Of a DNA stretch of 64,000 nt, positions 53,627-62,983 are shown in pieces. Under the pieces are notes generated by a model. The model searched no databases. It was not told the origin of the DNA and saw nothing but the letters and a program-made list of their open reading frames with translations. The position numbers and the translations under genes were made by a program. The stretch comes from Arthrobacter sp. ISL-28 (lineage in GTDB: Bacteria; Actinomycetota; Actinomycetes; Actinomycetales; Micrococcaceae). The stretch covers positions 26,227 through 90,226 of the forward strand of contig NZ_JAGGPJ010000019.1 in the NCBI RefSeq assembly GCF_018613875.1. Direction: 5' to 3'. Each line of letters opens with the position of its first letter. Position 1 is the first letter of the stretch.

Positions 53627-56305
53627 ATGAGTGACGAAACCCCTGAGGTTCCCGCAGTGTCCGGAGACCTCCCGGAGCCGGTGTTGGAGGGCGATCTGCT
53701 GATTGACCGCGTGGAGCAGGTCGACCTCCAGACGGAGATGCAGCGGTCCTACCTCGACTACGCCATGGCCGTAATCGTAGGCCGTGCTCTGCCCGACGTC
53801 CGCGACGGACTGAAACCCGTGCACCGCCGCGTGCTCTACGCGATGTTCGACGGCGGCTACCGCCCCGACCGCTCGTTCAACAAGTGTGCCCGCGTCGTGG
53901 GCGAAGTCATGGGCCAGTATCACCCCCACGGTGACACCGCCATCTACGATGCGCTGGTCCGGCTGATCCAGGACTGGACCATGCGGTACCCGCTGGCGCT
54001 CGGCCAGGGAAACTTCGGTTCCCCGGGCAATGACGGCGCTGCGGCGCCGCGGTACACCGAAACCAAGATGGCGCCGCTGGCCATGGAGATGGTGCGGGAC
54101 ATCGACGAGGAAACCGTCGATTTCCAGGACAACTACGACGGCAAGAACCAGGAACCCACCATTCTGCCGGCACGGTTCCCGAACCTGCTGGTGAACGGCT
54201 CCTCGGGCATCGCCGTCGGCATGGCGACGAACATTCCGCCGCACAACCTCCGCGAGGTTGCCGAGGGCGTCCAGTGGTACCTGGCCAACCCCACCGCCAG
54301 CCGAGAGCAGCTGCTGGAAGAGCTGCTGCTTCGCATCAAGGGACCGGATTTCCCCACCGGCGCCACAATCCTTGGCCACAAGGGCATTGAGGACGCGTAC
54401 CGTACGGGCCGCGGGTCCATCACCATGCGCGCCGTGGTCAACGTTGAGGAACTCCAGGGACGCACGTGCCTCGTGGTCACCGAGCTGCCGTACCAGGCAA
54501 ATCCGGACAACCTCGCGATCAAGATTGCCGAACTGGTCAAGGACGGCAAGGTCCAGGGCATCGCCGACCTCCGTGACGAGACCTCGGGACGCACCGGCCA
54601 GCGCCTAGTGATTGTCCTCAAGCGCGACGCCGTGGCGAAGGTGGTGCTGAACAACCTCTACAAGCACACGCAGCTGCAGGAAAACTTCGGCGCCAACATG
54701 CTGGCGATTGTGGACGGCGTGCCGCGTACCCTCAGCCTGGATGCCTTCATCCGGCACTGGGTCACGCACCAATTGGACGTCATCGCGCGGCGCACCCGCT
54801 ACCGTCTCCGCAAGGCCGAGGAGGAAGCGCACATCCTGCGCGCCCTCCTGAAGGCACTGGACATGCTGGACGAGGTCATCGCCCTGATCCGCGCCTCCAG
54901 CACCACCGAGGCCGCCCGCGACGGCCTGATGGAGCTGCTGGATATCGACGAGCTTCAGGCCAGGGCCATCCTGGACATGCAGCTGCGCCGCCTGGCTGCC
55001 TTGGAACGCCAGAAGATCCAGGACCGCCACGCCGAACTCGAAGCCCTGATCGCCGAGTACAACGCGATCCTTGCTTCGGAGGAACGTCAGCGCGCCATCA
55101 TCAGCGAGGAGCTCGGTGAGATCGTTGCCAAGCACGGTGATGACCGCCGCACCAAGATCCTCATGGGCTACGACGGCGACATGTCCATGGAGGACCTGAT
55201 CCCCGAAGAGGAAATGGTGGTCACCATTACCCGGGGAGGCTACGTCAAGCGGACCAGGAGCGACAACTACCGGTCCCAGCAGCGAGGCGGCAAGGGCATC
55301 AAGGGTGCTCAGCTGCGCGGCGACGACGTCGTGGAACACTTCTTTGTCACCACCACGCACCATTGGCTGCTCTTCTTCACCAACCTGGGACGGGTCTACC
55401 GGGCGAAGGCCTATGAACTGGCCGAAGCCGGCCGTGACGCCAAGGGACAGCACGTGGCCAACCTGCTGGCCTTTCAGCCGGACGAGCACATCGCCCAGGT
55501 GCTCGACCTCAGGGACTACCAGCACTCGCCGTACCTTGTGCTGGCCACCAAGCGGGGGCTCGTCAAGAAGACGCGGCTGGAAGATTACGACACCAACCGG
55601 TCCGCGGGTGTCATCGCCATCAACCTGCGGGACGGGGATGAACTCGTCTCTGCCCAGCTGGTTTCCGAGACGGACGATCTCTTGCTGGTATCCCGCAAGG
55701 GCCAGTCCATCCGCTTCACCGCGACGGATGATGCGCTGCGCCCCATGGGTCGTGCCACGTCAGGGGTGACGGGCATGAAGTTCCGTGAGGAAGACGAGCT
55801 CCTCGCCGCGAACGTGGTCACCGATGGCTCCTACGTCTTCATCGTCACCGAAGGCGGCTACGCCAAGCGCACCGCCGTCGAGGAGTACCGCCTCCAGGGA
55901 CGCGGCGGGCTGGGCATCAAGGTGGCCAAGCTTGCCGAGGAACGCGGCGACCTCGTGGGCGCCCTGATTGTCCAGGAGGAGGACGAAGTCCTGGTGGTCA
56001 TGGAAGGCGGCAAGGTGGTGCGTTCATCCGTGGCCGGTGTCCCTGCCAAGGGTCGCGACACCATGGGCGTCATCTTCGCGAAACCTGACAAGAACGACCG
56101 CATCATCGAGGTGGCGCGGAACAGTGAACGCGGCCTTGAGGGAGAGGAATCTGCGGAGGATGACGTAACGTTGGCTGAAGATACAGGATCAGCAGACGGG
56201 TCCGCAGAGCCAGAAACAGCAGAGGCAGAGTCGGCACTGTCAGCATCCGAGGATGAGGGCAGCGACGCCGAGCTGAACGAAGACAACACCGGAGGTAACG
56301 AGTGA
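53627..56305 (+). CDS. gyrA: DNA gyrase subunit A
   Basis: 892 residues. The DNA-cleaving Tyr lies in APRYTETKM; the quinolone-determining segment reads [14 protein letters not shown], with Thr where E. coli has Ser83. The coiled-coil gate and six-bladed C-terminal propeller follow (GyrA box QRGGKGIKG). The end is a very acidic low-complexity tail of about 60 residues, a common actinobacterial feature. It begins 58 bases after gyrB and overlaps the DUF3566 gene in a GTGA. Confidence 0.97.
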   Translation: MSDETPEVPAVSGDLPEPVLEGDLLIDRVEQVDLQTEMQRSYLDYAMAVIVGRALPDVRDGLKPVHRRVLYAMFDGGYRPDRSFNKCARVVGEVMGQYHPHGDTAIYDALVRLIQDWTMRYPLALGQGNFGSPGNDGAAAPRYTETKMAPLAMEMVRDIDEETVDFQDNYDGKNQEPTILPARFPNLLVNGSSGIAVGMATNIPPHNLREVAEGVQWYLANPTASREQLLEELLLRIKGPDFPTGATILGHKGIEDAYRTGRGSITMRAVVNVEELQGRTCLVVTELPYQANPDNLAIKIAELVKDGKVQGIADLRDETSGRTGQRLVIVLKRDAVAKVVLNNLYKHTQLQENFGANMLAIVDGVPRTLSLDAFIRHWVTHQLDVIARRTRYRLRKAEEEAHILRALLKALDMLDEVIALIRASSTTEAARDGLMELLDIDELQARAILDMQLRRLAALERQKIQDRHAELEALIAEYNAILASEERQRAIISEELGEIVAKHGDDRRTKILMGYDGDMSMEDLIPEEEMVVTITRGGYVKRTRSDNYRSQQRGGKGIKGAQLRGDDVVEHFFVTTTHHWLLFFTNLGRVYRAKAYELAEAGRDAKGQHVANLLAFQPDEHIAQVLDLRDYQHSPYLVLATKRGLVKKTRLEDYDTNRSAGVIAINLRDGDELVSAQLVSETDDLLLVSRKGQSIRFTATDDALRPMGRATSGVTGMKFREEDELLAANVVTDGSYVFIVTEGGYAKRTAVEEYRLQGRGGLGIKVAKLAEERGDLVGALIVQEEDEVLVVMEGGKVVRSSVAGVPAKGRDTMGVIFAKPDKNDRIIEVARNSERGLEGEESAEDDVTLAEDTGSADGSAEPETAEAESALSASEDEGSDAELNEDNTGGNE

Positions 56306-56931
56306 GTAATTCCGACTCATTTCCCAAGCCGAGCAGCAATGGTCCCGGCGGGATGCGGCAGCCGGCAGCCGCTCCACGAGTCAATGCTCCGGTGCGTCCG
56401 CCGCAGAGCCCCGCAGCGGCTGGAGCGCCGAGCGCGCCGGGACAGACTGCCCAGCGTCCGCCCGCGCCGGGCCAGCGCCCCCAGATGCCCGGCCAGAGGC
56501 CTGCTACCCCGGGACCACGCCCCGGCCAGGGCGCTCCCGGGCTGGTCAAGCCTGCTCCGAAGGCCAAGGTCCGCCGTGCGCGTCTCCTGGTCAGCAAGGT
56601 TGACCCCTGGTCCGTCCTGAAGATGGCGTTCCTGCTCTCGGTGGCTCTTGGCATCGTCACCGTGGTCGCCGCAATCGTGCTGTGGACGGTCCTGGACCTG
56701 ACCGGCATCTTCGACCAGGTCGACAGCCTGCTGGGCACGCTGGCCGGCTCTGAAGGCGGCGGCTTCGAACTGAAGAAGGTTGCTTCCCTCGGCCAGGTGG
56801 CATCCTTTGCCACCATCATCGCCGTGGTCAACGTTGTGCTGCTGACAGCCCTGTCCATGCTGTCCGCCGTTCTGTACAACATCTCCGCCACCCTCGTGGG
56901 CGGCATCGGCGTCACCCTCACGGACGACTAA
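56302..56931 (+). CDS. DUF3566 membrane protein
   Basis: 209 residues, GTG start overlapping the gyrA stop. The N-terminal half is a Pro/Gly/Gln/Ala-rich cytosolic region with repeated PGQRP-type units. The C-terminal half is DUF3566: [21 protein letters not shown], two membrane helices around residues 110-135 and 170-195, and ending [11 protein letters not shown]. The family nearly always follows gyrA in Actinobacteria; function unknown. Confidence 0.92.
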   Translation: MSNSDSFPKPSSNGPGGMRQPAAAPRVNAPVRPPQSPAAAGAPSAPGQTAQRPPAPGQRPQMPGQRPATPGPRPGQGAPGLVKPAPKAKVRRARLLVSKVDPWSVLKMAFLLSVALGIVTVVAAIVLWTVLDLTGIFDQVDSLLGTLAGSEGGGFELKKVASLGQVASFATIIAVVNVVLLTALSMLSAVLYNISATLVGGIGVTLTDD

Positions 56932-56941
56932 AAAACCCGTG

Positions 56942-56967
56942 ATTCCGCGGCAACAGCGCCGCGGAAT
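56942..56967 (+). terminator. 9-base hairpin after gyrA-DUF3566 unit
   Basis: ATTCCGCGG/CCGCGGAAT over an 8-base loop, 10 bases after the stop; no U-run. Weak terminator candidate. Confidence 0.4.
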
Positions 56968-57030
56968 GCCTCGATTTGAGATCGGGCCGGGATGTGCTGT
57001 AAAGTCATGTTTCGGCCCGATGAGGCATCG

Positions 57031-57104
57031 GGGCGTATAGCTCAGGCGGTTAGAGCGCTTCGCTGATAACGAAGAGGTCCCAGGTTCAAGTCCTGGTACG
57101 CCCA
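57031..57104 (+). tRNA. tRNA-Ile (GAT)
   Basis: Complete cloverleaf: acceptor GGGCGTA/TACGCCC, D stem GCTC/GAGC, anticodon stem CTTCG/CGAAG with loop CTGATAA (anticodon GAT), T arm CCAGG-TTCAAGT-CCTGG, discriminator A. The 3' CCA is not encoded and must be added by the Cca enzyme. Standard position after gyrA. Confidence 0.97.
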
Positions 57105-57163
57105 CGGAACCTGCACAGGTTCAAGTAAAGGATCAGGTAAAAACTGACCGGAACGGGGTGCGT

Positions 57164-57280
57164 GTGAAGAAGTTGCTGGCAATTGCAGCTGCGGTCGCAG
57201 GCGTTCTGCTCTACAGGAAAGTGCAGGAGTCCGAAGCCCGGAAAACGGTCTGGAGCAAGTCAACCGATACGGTTGAATAG
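57164..57280 (+). CDS. DLW-39 family small protein
   Basis: 38 residues: KKLLAIAAAVAGVLLYRK then VQESEARKTVW, ending TDTVE. A single hydrophobic N-terminal helix with a basic flank and an acidic tail; the W position of the DLW name-giving motif is present as VW. Start GTG 57164 (or an in-frame GTG two codons earlier, 57158) with GGAACGGGG ahead. The family sits between tRNA-Ile and tRNA-Ala downstream of gyrA in many Actinobacteria; function unknown. Confidence 0.85.
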   Translation: MKKLLAIAAAVAGVLLYRKVQESEARKTVWSKSTDTVE

Positions 57281-57352
57281 CCCGGATCCCCGGTACGGAG
57301 GCTGGTCAGACAGCCTCTGGAACTAGGGTATGATTGACGGGTTGCTTCTTAT

Positions 57353-57428
57353 GGGGGCATGGCGCAATTGGTAGCGCACCTGCTTTGCAAGCAGGGGGTT
57401 CGGGGTTCGAGTCCCCGTGCCTCCACCA
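57353..57428 (+). tRNA. tRNA-Ala (TGC)
   Basis: Acceptor GGGGGCA/TGCCTCC (one G-U), D stem GCGC/GCGC, anticodon stem CCTGC/GCAGG with loop TTTGCAA (anticodon TGC), T arm CGGGG-TTCGAGT-CCCCG. Here the CCA end is encoded (57426-57428). A -10-like TATGAT lies at 57329-57334, about 20 bases upstream. Confidence 0.97.
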
Positions 57429-57432
57429 TAAG

Positions 57433-57465
57433 AAAAGTCCCGGCCAGCGATGGCCGGGACTTTTT
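57433..57465. terminator. Terminator after tRNA-Ala
   Basis: 14-base perfect stem AAAAGTCCCGGCCA/TGGCCGGGACTTTT with GCGA loop, then a further T. Strong intrinsic terminator, usable in both directions. Confidence 0.92.
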
Positions 57466-57548
57466 AGTTTATCCGGGCGTTATCAGGCTCAGCCAGCGTA
57501 CGTTTTCGACAGGACCAACCGCGGCTGCGGCACATTACTGTTGGAACC

Positions 57549-58472
57549 GTGAACTTCTTCCTCGCGGCCCTGGGCGTCCTTGGCGTGGCTTCGTCCGGAC
57601 CCCTCATTGCTGCGACGCTCGGTGCCACTACGGTAAGCGCCCTGGCTATCGCCTTCTGGCGGAACGCGATAGGGGCTGCGGCCATGTCCGCACCCACCCT
57701 CATCAGGGAGCCCGCACAGTTCGGGCGCATCACCGGTCGGGAATTCCGCTGGTCCCTCGTAGCGGCCCTGGCCCTGGCGCTGCACTTCGCGTGCTTCATC
57801 ACCTCCCTGCAGCTGACCTCCGTTGCCGCGGCCACCGCCCTGGTCTGTCTCCAGTCGGGATGGATCGCCGTCATCCAGCTGTTCCGGGGCGTGAAGCACC
57901 GGTGGCAGGTGCTCGTGGGACTCGGTGTCGCCTTCGGCGGCGTTGTGGCCATCACGGGGTTCGACATGGGCGCGTCGCCCGAGGCGTTGCTTGGCGACCT
58001 CTTGGCGATGGCTGGCGGCCTCCTGGCGGGAATCTACACGCTGGCCGGGGGCCGGGCCCGGCAGAGCATGACCACCGGAACCTATACAACGCTGTGCTAC
58101 GGCATATGCGCCGCCGTAGTGGCGCTGCTGGCGCTCTTCACCAACCAGCCGCTCGTGGGGTTCGACGCCGCCGGCTGGATGGGGATCACCGCCATCACTG
58201 TGTGCGCGCAACTGGTGGGGCACACGGCCTTCAATCACCTGCTGGCCACGATGAGTCCGCTTCTGGTCTCAATGATCATCCTGCTGGAGATTCCCGGGGC
58301 AGCTCTGCTGGCGGCCATTTTCCTGAACGAGACCCTGCCAGCCGGGACGTATGCTGGCCTGGCGCTGATCCTGGTGGGGCTCGCCGTCGTCGTCACCGGC
58401 CAGCGCAACGGCAAGGCCGGGCGCGGCAAAACACCGGCGGAACGGCCGCTGGCGGAGCTGGGGACGGACTGA
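57549..58472 (+). CDS. EamA/DMT family exporter
   Basis: 307 residues, GTG start (NFFLAALGVLGVASSGPLIA). Two repeats of five hydrophobic helices, as in the RhaT/EamA drug/metabolite family; LALALHFACFITSLQLTSVAAAT and LLVSMIILLEIPGAALLAAIFLNE mark the two halves. Probably exports a small metabolite or amino acid; substrate not assignable. Convergent with the glycosyltransferase gene, only two bases between the stops. Confidence 0.9.
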   Translation: MNFFLAALGVLGVASSGPLIAATLGATTVSALAIAFWRNAIGAAAMSAPTLIREPAQFGRITGREFRWSLVAALALALHFACFITSLQLTSVAAATALVCLQSGWIAVIQLFRGVKHRWQVLVGLGVAFGGVVAITGFDMGASPEALLGDLLAMAGGLLAGIYTLAGGRARQSMTTGTYTTLCYGICAAVVALLALFTNQPLVGFDAAGWMGITAITVCAQLVGHTAFNHLLATMSPLLVSMIILLEIPGAALLAAIFLNETLPAGTYAGLALILVGLAVVVTGQRNGKAGRGKTPAERPLAELGTD

Positions 58473-58474
58473 GG

Positions 58475-59350
58475 CTACTGCCCGCCGCGGCGGGCAGGCT
58501 GGCTGCTGTTGACCGTGTGGATGGCGCGCAGCAGCTTGGCTGGGAAGTAGACGGAGAAGAACACCACCATGGGGGCCTTGAGGGCCATTTTCTTCACGTT
58601 GTGGGCCTTGTACGTGCGGTCAAAGCGCGTGACGTAGTAGCGGTAGTCGCGGGGTGAGTCTTCAAGCCTACGTGCCGACATGCCGGAAACCATCTGCGGC
58701 CAGTACTGGATTTTCAGGTCATGATCCGCGAGGTGCAGGGAGAGGTCGATGTCCTCATGCATCTCGTCCTTCTCGTCGAGGCAGGCCTCGCCCCGGATGA
58801 TTTCCCAGGCCGAGCGGCGTAGCGCCATGTTGGAGCCGAACAGGAAGTGGTACTGGTGCTTGGCAAGCTTCAGCATCAGCTGGCGCATTTTGTCATCGGC
58901 TTTAAGGCCAAAACGGCGCATGGGCATGTCGTAGTAGACCACCGGTCCCGTCGCCGCCTGGGTGGACCGGTCGGCAAATGCCTTCTGGACCTGCTCTACC
59001 CAGTCGGGTTCGACGACCGAATCCGCGTCAATCCGGCCGATGATGTCGCCGGAGGCATGGTCGAGACCGAAGTTGCGGGTGGGAATAAGGCCCTGCTCCT
59101 TGTCCTGGCGAAGCAGGATGATGGGGCTTTCGGGGTATTCCTGCTGCATCTGCCGGACAATGTCCGCCGTACGATCCTTGGACAAGTTGTCCACCACGAT
59201 GATCTCGTGCGCCGGAACGGACTGGTAGACGGCGGCGATGAGGCATTGCCGGATGACGCTTTCCTCGTTGTACGCCGGGATGACGATTGATACGTCCGGC
59301 TGCTGCGGAGCGTCATGCAAGGCATCCTCGGAGGATCTATCGGGTGACAT
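58475..59350 (-). CDS. Glycosyltransferase family 2
   Basis: 291 residues. GT-A fold: VSIVIPAYNEESVIRQCL at residues 19-36, DNLSKDRTADIV, and the metal-binding DAD in GRIDADSVVEPDW. The C-terminal section with SARRLEDSPRDYRYYVTRFDRTY and a hydrophobic stretch KAPMVVFFSVYFPAKLL suggests membrane association. Transfers a sugar from a nucleotide donor to an unknown acceptor, perhaps a lipid or wall polymer. Confidence 0.9.
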   Translation of the reverse strand: MSPDRSSEDALHDAPQQPDVSIVIPAYNEESVIRQCLIAAVYQSVPAHEIIVVDNLSKDRTADIVRQMQQEYPESPIILLRQDKEQGLIPTRNFGLDHASGDIIGRIDADSVVEPDWVEQVQKAFADRSTQAATGPVVYYDMPMRRFGLKADDKMRQLMLKLAKHQYHFLFGSNMALRRSAWEIIRGEACLDEKDEMHEDIDLSLHLADHDLKIQYWPQMVSGMSARRLEDSPRDYRYYVTRFDRTYKAHNVKKMALKAPMVVFFSVYFPAKLLRAIHTVNSSQPARRGGQ

Positions 59351-59438
59351 CCCCTCAAATTTAGCACCGATCGATTTCTTTCCCGCGGGCCGTGCAATTG
59401 CGTCGGATCACGTGCCAGCTGCCGTGCAACTGCACCTT

Positions 59439-59478
59439 AAAAAGACCGGAGGGGCCCCGCGCCAGGCGGAACCCCTCC
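59439..59478 (-). terminator. Terminator of the repeat-protein gene
   Basis: On the minus strand GGAGGGG (59478-59472) pairs with CCCCTCC (59454-59448) with an inner CCGC/GCGG stem, followed by GGTC and five T (59443-59439). It ends the transcript of the gene at 59512-60444. Confidence 0.75.
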
Positions 59479-59511
59479 AATAACACGCCGGACAGGCGCG
59501 GAATGTGCTGT

Positions 59512-60444
59512 TTACTTGTCTGCCGGCTTGTCCGCATCGCTTTCGATGTTGGCAGCCATGTCCTTGACAGCGGTCTTCGCATCAGTGGCGACGGCGCCGG
59601 CGTCTTCATCTTCCGCAACGTGCTTGGCCTTGTCCGCTGAGGTGTCCTCGGCAGGGGCCAAGGGCGAGGTCTCGGAACCAGCCGCCGACTCGCTGACGGC
59701 GGTGGCCGGCACCGGTGACGGCGTCACGGCTTCCGGGCTGGCGTCGGCAGAGGGAGCCGGAGTAACGGGGGCCGGCGTCTTCCACGGATCCTCGACCGGC
59801 TTGGAGGCCTTCCAGGCTGCGATGCCGGCCGCCACGGCAGCGGCGATCACCCCGACAATCAGGAGTCCGCGCTTCTTGGGCTTCTCAGGCTGGATCAGCG
59901 GCTTGCCGGTCACTGCCCGGCTTGCCTCCGAGGCCGCCGACTTCAACTGGGTACCGGCCACGTGTGCCTGCTCCTGGAGGGAGTGGATGATGCCGACGTC
60001 GCCGAGCTTCTGTGCCACTGCGTCCACGCGGGCCGGAGCGTTTTCCAGCGTCCGGTGGACCACTTCCGATGCCGTGCCGATCTGGTCGGACAGCCGGGGC
60101 AGGTATTCGACCACCACGCGGTCACGGGCCTGTGTGATGACGGGGGTGGCCTTGTCCAGGGCCTCGTGCAGCCGGGGCGTGGCGCCCTCAACGGCGTCAT
60201 GAATCTTCGGTGCCAGGTGCGCCAGTCCGTCCTGGATCCGCGGCGTCACGACGGCAACGCCGTCAGCCAGGTTGTAGGCGGCAGACTTGAGCCCTTCCTG
60301 GATTTTGGGGGAAGCGGTGTCGATGCCATGCTGCAGCCGGGGAACAGCCCAGTCCACTGCGGCTTCCACCCGGTCTTTTGCGTTCTCTACTGCGGAACTG
60401 ACCGACAACTCCAGTTCATGGGCAATACGATCCGTTTTTTTCAC
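59512..60444 (-). CDS. Membrane protein with amphipathic Pro-Arg/Lys repeats
   Basis: 310 residues, not recognised as a named family. Residues about 30-115 contain six or more units of the pattern P-R/K-I/L-x-x-G/A-L/V (VPRLQHGI, SPKIQEGL, TPRIQDGL, APKIHDAV, TPRLHEAL), each beginning an amphipathic helix, as in apolipoprotein-like or membrane-surface proteins. One membrane helix follows at about residues 194-212 (LLIVGVIAAAVAAGIAAW), then EDPWKTPAP and an Ala/Glu/Asp/Thr-rich tail. The predicted topology is repeats on one side of the membrane and an acidic tail on the other. Divergent from the cyclophilin gene, with 156 bases between. Confidence 0.75.
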   Translation of the reverse strand: MKKTDRIAHELELSVSSAVENAKDRVEAAVDWAVPRLQHGIDTASPKIQEGLKSAAYNLADGVAVVTPRIQDGLAHLAPKIHDAVEGATPRLHEALDKATPVITQARDRVVVEYLPRLSDQIGTASEVVHRTLENAPARVDAVAQKLGDVGIIHSLQEQAHVAGTQLKSAASEASRAVTGKPLIQPEKPKKRGLLIVGVIAAAVAAGIAAWKASKPVEDPWKTPAPVTPAPSADASPEAVTPSPVPATAVSESAAGSETSPLAPAEDTSADKAKHVAEDEDAGAVATDAKTAVKDMAANIESDADKPADK

Positions 60445-60600
60445 AACTACCTCCCGATTAATGTGACGGTTCTGTCGCTAGCCTACGTTGAGGATGACCC
60501 GCCCTGCTATCGTTCCCGCGGATTCCCAGCGGATTTCACCGAACGCGGAACTGCCTTTCCGGCCCCGTCCCGCGTTGACCCGCCGTGAAAGAATGACCGT

Positions 60601-61146
60601 ATGACTGCCATAGCAACTGCAAAAGCAACCATCCACACCAGCCTCGGCGACATCGTCGTGAACCTTTTCGGGAACCACGCGCCGAAGACTGTCAAGAACT
60701 TTATCGGACTGGCGACGGGCGAACAGGCGTGGACGCACCCGGAGACCGGCGAAGACAAGACCGGCACGCCGCTGTACAACGGCACCATCTTCCACCGCAT
60801 CATCAAGGACTTCATGATCCAGGCCGGCGACCCCCTGGGCCGCGGCACCGGCGGACCGGGCTACCGCTTCGACGACGAGATCCACCCGGAGCTCACCTTT
60901 AACGCCCCCTACAAGCTGGCTATGGCCAACGCCGGCATCCAGATGGGCAAGGGAACCAACGGCTCGCAGTTCTTCATCACCACCATTCCCACCGACTGGC
61001 TGCAGGGCAAGCACAGTATCTTCGGTGAGGTCGCTGACGAGGAATCCCGCAAGGTTGTCGACGCCATCGAGGGCGTCCGCACCGGCATGGGTGACCGCCC
61101 GGTGGAAGACGTGAAGATCAACAGCATCGACATCGAGCAGCTCTAA
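60601..61146 (+). CDS. Peptidyl-prolyl cis-trans isomerase (cyclophilin)
   Basis: 181 residues, no signal peptide, hence cytosolic. Cyclophilin motifs FHRIIKDFMIQAGDP (catalytic Arg and Phe), GTNGSQFFITT and GKHSIFGEV. Accelerates proline isomerisation in protein folding. In mycobacteria the ppiA homologue also lies downstream of gyrA and the tRNA pair, so the neighbourhood is conserved. Only 6 bases separate it from the rhomboid gene. Confidence 0.95.
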   Translation: MTAIATAKATIHTSLGDIVVNLFGNHAPKTVKNFIGLATGEQAWTHPETGEDKTGTPLYNGTIFHRIIKDFMIQAGDPLGRGTGGPGYRFDDEIHPELTFNAPYKLAMANAGIQMGKGTNGSQFFITTIPTDWLQGKHSIFGEVADEESRKVVDAIEGVRTGMGDRPVEDVKINSIDIEQL

Positions 61147-61152
61147 CCCACC

Positions 61153-62031
61153 ATGAGCTACGGAATTCCGTCGGCCGAGCCGTCCGCGCAGGTTCCCGTG
61201 TGCCCCCGGCACCCGGACAGGCCCTCCTATGTGAGCTGCCAGCGCTGCGGGCGTCCTGCATGCCCCGAGTGCCAGCGGGCGGCCGCCGTCGGATTCCAAT
61301 GCGTTGACTGCGTCAACGAGGCAAAACGTACGACGCCGGCAGTCCGGACCGTGTACGGCGGTGCCGTCGCAACCGGCACGCCCGTGGTGACGTTCGGGAT
61401 TATCGCGCTGTGTGCAGTGCTCTATGTGCTGCAATGGGTTATTCCGGGCAGTGCCGTATTCCGGAACCTGGCGTACGCCTCGGTCTTTGTCGCACCCGAG
61501 TACGGTGTGTTCCAGCCGTGGCGCATGGTCACGGCGGCCTTTCTGCACTCGCAGGGCTTTCTGCTCCACATCCTGCTGAACATGTACATGCTGTGGATCT
61601 TCGGCCAGGCGCTGGAACCGTTGCTCGGCCGGATCCGCTTCCTGGCGGTCTACCTGATCTCCGCCGTGGGCGGATCGGTGGGGTATCTTCTCCTCACTCC
61701 TATCCTTCCTGAGGGCGGACCCGTGCCGGTCGTCGGTGCCTCGGGAGCAATTTTTGGGCTCTTTGGCGCCATGCTGGTGGTCCAGCGGCACCGTCGCGCT
61801 GAGACCAAACAGCTCTGGGTGCTCATCGCCATCAACGGCGTCATCGGCTTCGTGGTGCCCCAGATCGCCTGGCAGGCCCACCTTGGCGGCCTGATAGCAG
61901 GAGCCCTGTGCGCGGCGGTTATCGCCTACGCCCCCCGCGGACCCCGGCAGCACCTCGTGCAGTTTGCCGGGCTGGCGGCAGTCCTGGTCCTGCTGGCGGC
62001 GGTCTCCTGGTACCGCGTCATCACCGGCTGA
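61153..62031 (+). CDS. Rhomboid-family intramembrane serine protease
   Basis: 292 residues. N-terminal zinc-finger-like segment with CPRHPDRPSYVSCQRCGRP, then CPEC and CVDC (residues about 15-55). Six membrane helices follow. Catalytic Ser in VVGASGAIFGLFGA and catalytic His in QAHLGGLIAGAL, plus HILLNMYMLWIFG with the conserved His/Asn. Cleaves transmembrane substrates within the bilayer; the substrate is unknown. Probably co-transcribed with the cyclophilin. The stop codon lies inside a 38-base tandem duplication. Confidence 0.93.
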   Translation: MSYGIPSAEPSAQVPVCPRHPDRPSYVSCQRCGRPACPECQRAAAVGFQCVDCVNEAKRTTPAVRTVYGGAVATGTPVVTFGIIALCAVLYVLQWVIPGSAVFRNLAYASVFVAPEYGVFQPWRMVTAAFLHSQGFLLHILLNMYMLWIFGQALEPLLGRIRFLAVYLISAVGGSVGYLLLTPILPEGGPVPVVGASGAIFGLFGAMLVVQRHRRAETKQLWVLIAINGVIGFVVPQIAWQAHLGGLIAGALCAAVIAYAPRGPRQHLVQFAGLAAVLVLLAAVSWYRVITG

Positions 62032-62102
62032 CGGCCTGCTCAGCGCCTTTCTTCTCCCTCGCCGGCTAACAGCCTGCTCAGCGCCTTTCTTCTCTTCCCC
62101 TC
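62024..62102. repeat. 38-base tandem duplication over the rhomboid stop
   Basis: First copy 62024-62061 and second from 62062, sharing GCCTGCTCAGCGCCTTTCTT with few substitutions; the first copy contains the TGA stop. Confidence 0.8.
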
Positions 62103-62983
62103 GCTGGACCCTCCGTGCCTGCACTTTCCATACTGCGCTTGCTGTCGCGCGCCTTCCTTTACGTTGCCCAACTGTGTAGCAGCTCATGCCGTTTTCAGGG
62201 CTGAGAACGACGCTTTCCCCTGCCGGGGCGACTACGCGGGACCATCCTTATCCTGCCAGCTTTCACTCCGCCTGCTTTGTTGTCCTGCACTTTGCTGTGC
62301 TGCAGCGCCATGGCCCCCGCATGCCGCCGGCACGCAGGGGCATGAACTTCGAAGCCAGGACCAGTTATCCACAGGGGTTATCCACATTGTTGGTAACTTA
62401 CACCGGTGTAGTTCAAGCTGATCTCTTCGGGAATCCGCGCCGACTGGCGGATTGCGGGGTCTCGCGGCTGAGTACGTCCACAATTGTGGATAACTGCGAT
62501 CACATTCCCTGTGGTTAAGTGGACAACTTCCGCTTCGTTCCACAGCCCACTCACCGCTGTAGCGGTATATGTACTGGTCGGTAAGCAGTGACGAGCAGAG
62601 GGCACGCGTGGCATCTTGGAGAGGATGGCCGAGGTGATCGGAATTTTCAACAGGGTTGTTCACATTGTTAATAACTTACGGCTGTGTAGCTTGGATGTCC
62701 GACTACCGTCCTGACCCCTACAACCCGGTGAATTTTGTAGTTTTCCCCCACAGGTTATCCCCACCTGTGGATAACCTGTGGGTAGCCGCCTGTTGGTAAG
62801 TGGATAACACTGCATTGGATAATCGCCGCACGGCGGGAAGGTCTGGCCGGCTTTCGACCCCTTGACCCGATGCTCAGCGGCAGCAATGGCCCTGCGTGCG
62901 CGTGTAGTCTCGGACTAATCGCCAGCCCGCTTGAGAGTCCGTCGGCCGCCGCCGGCAGGCCAGTTTTCTCCGAGGAGTACACC
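62103..62983. other. Intergenic DnaA-box zone 3
   Basis: About 880 bases without a recognisable gene. DnaA-box-like 9-mers: 62365 and 62378 TTATCCACA (both perfect), 62474 ACGTCCACA, 62485 TGTGGATAA (perfect), 62510 TGTGGTTAA, 62656 TTGTTCACA, 62755 TTATCCCCA, 62766 TGTGGATAA (perfect), 62777 TGTGGGTAG, 62799 AGTGGATAA and 62814 ATTGGATAA. Also GTTAATAAC at 62667, the reverse complement of the GTTATTAAC in the dnaA-dnaN gap. Confidence 0.75.
62748..62781. repeat. 13-base inverted repeat containing facing DnaA boxes
   Basis: CCACAGGTTATCC (62748-62760) and GGATAACCTGTGG (62769-62781) are perfect inverted copies across an 8-base spacer. Confidence 0.85.

Noticed and set aside
60478..62187. 569-codon minus-strand frame over the cyclophilin and rhomboid genes
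   Set aside because: Antisense of two well-supported genes; runs across their intergenic gap with no domain of its own.
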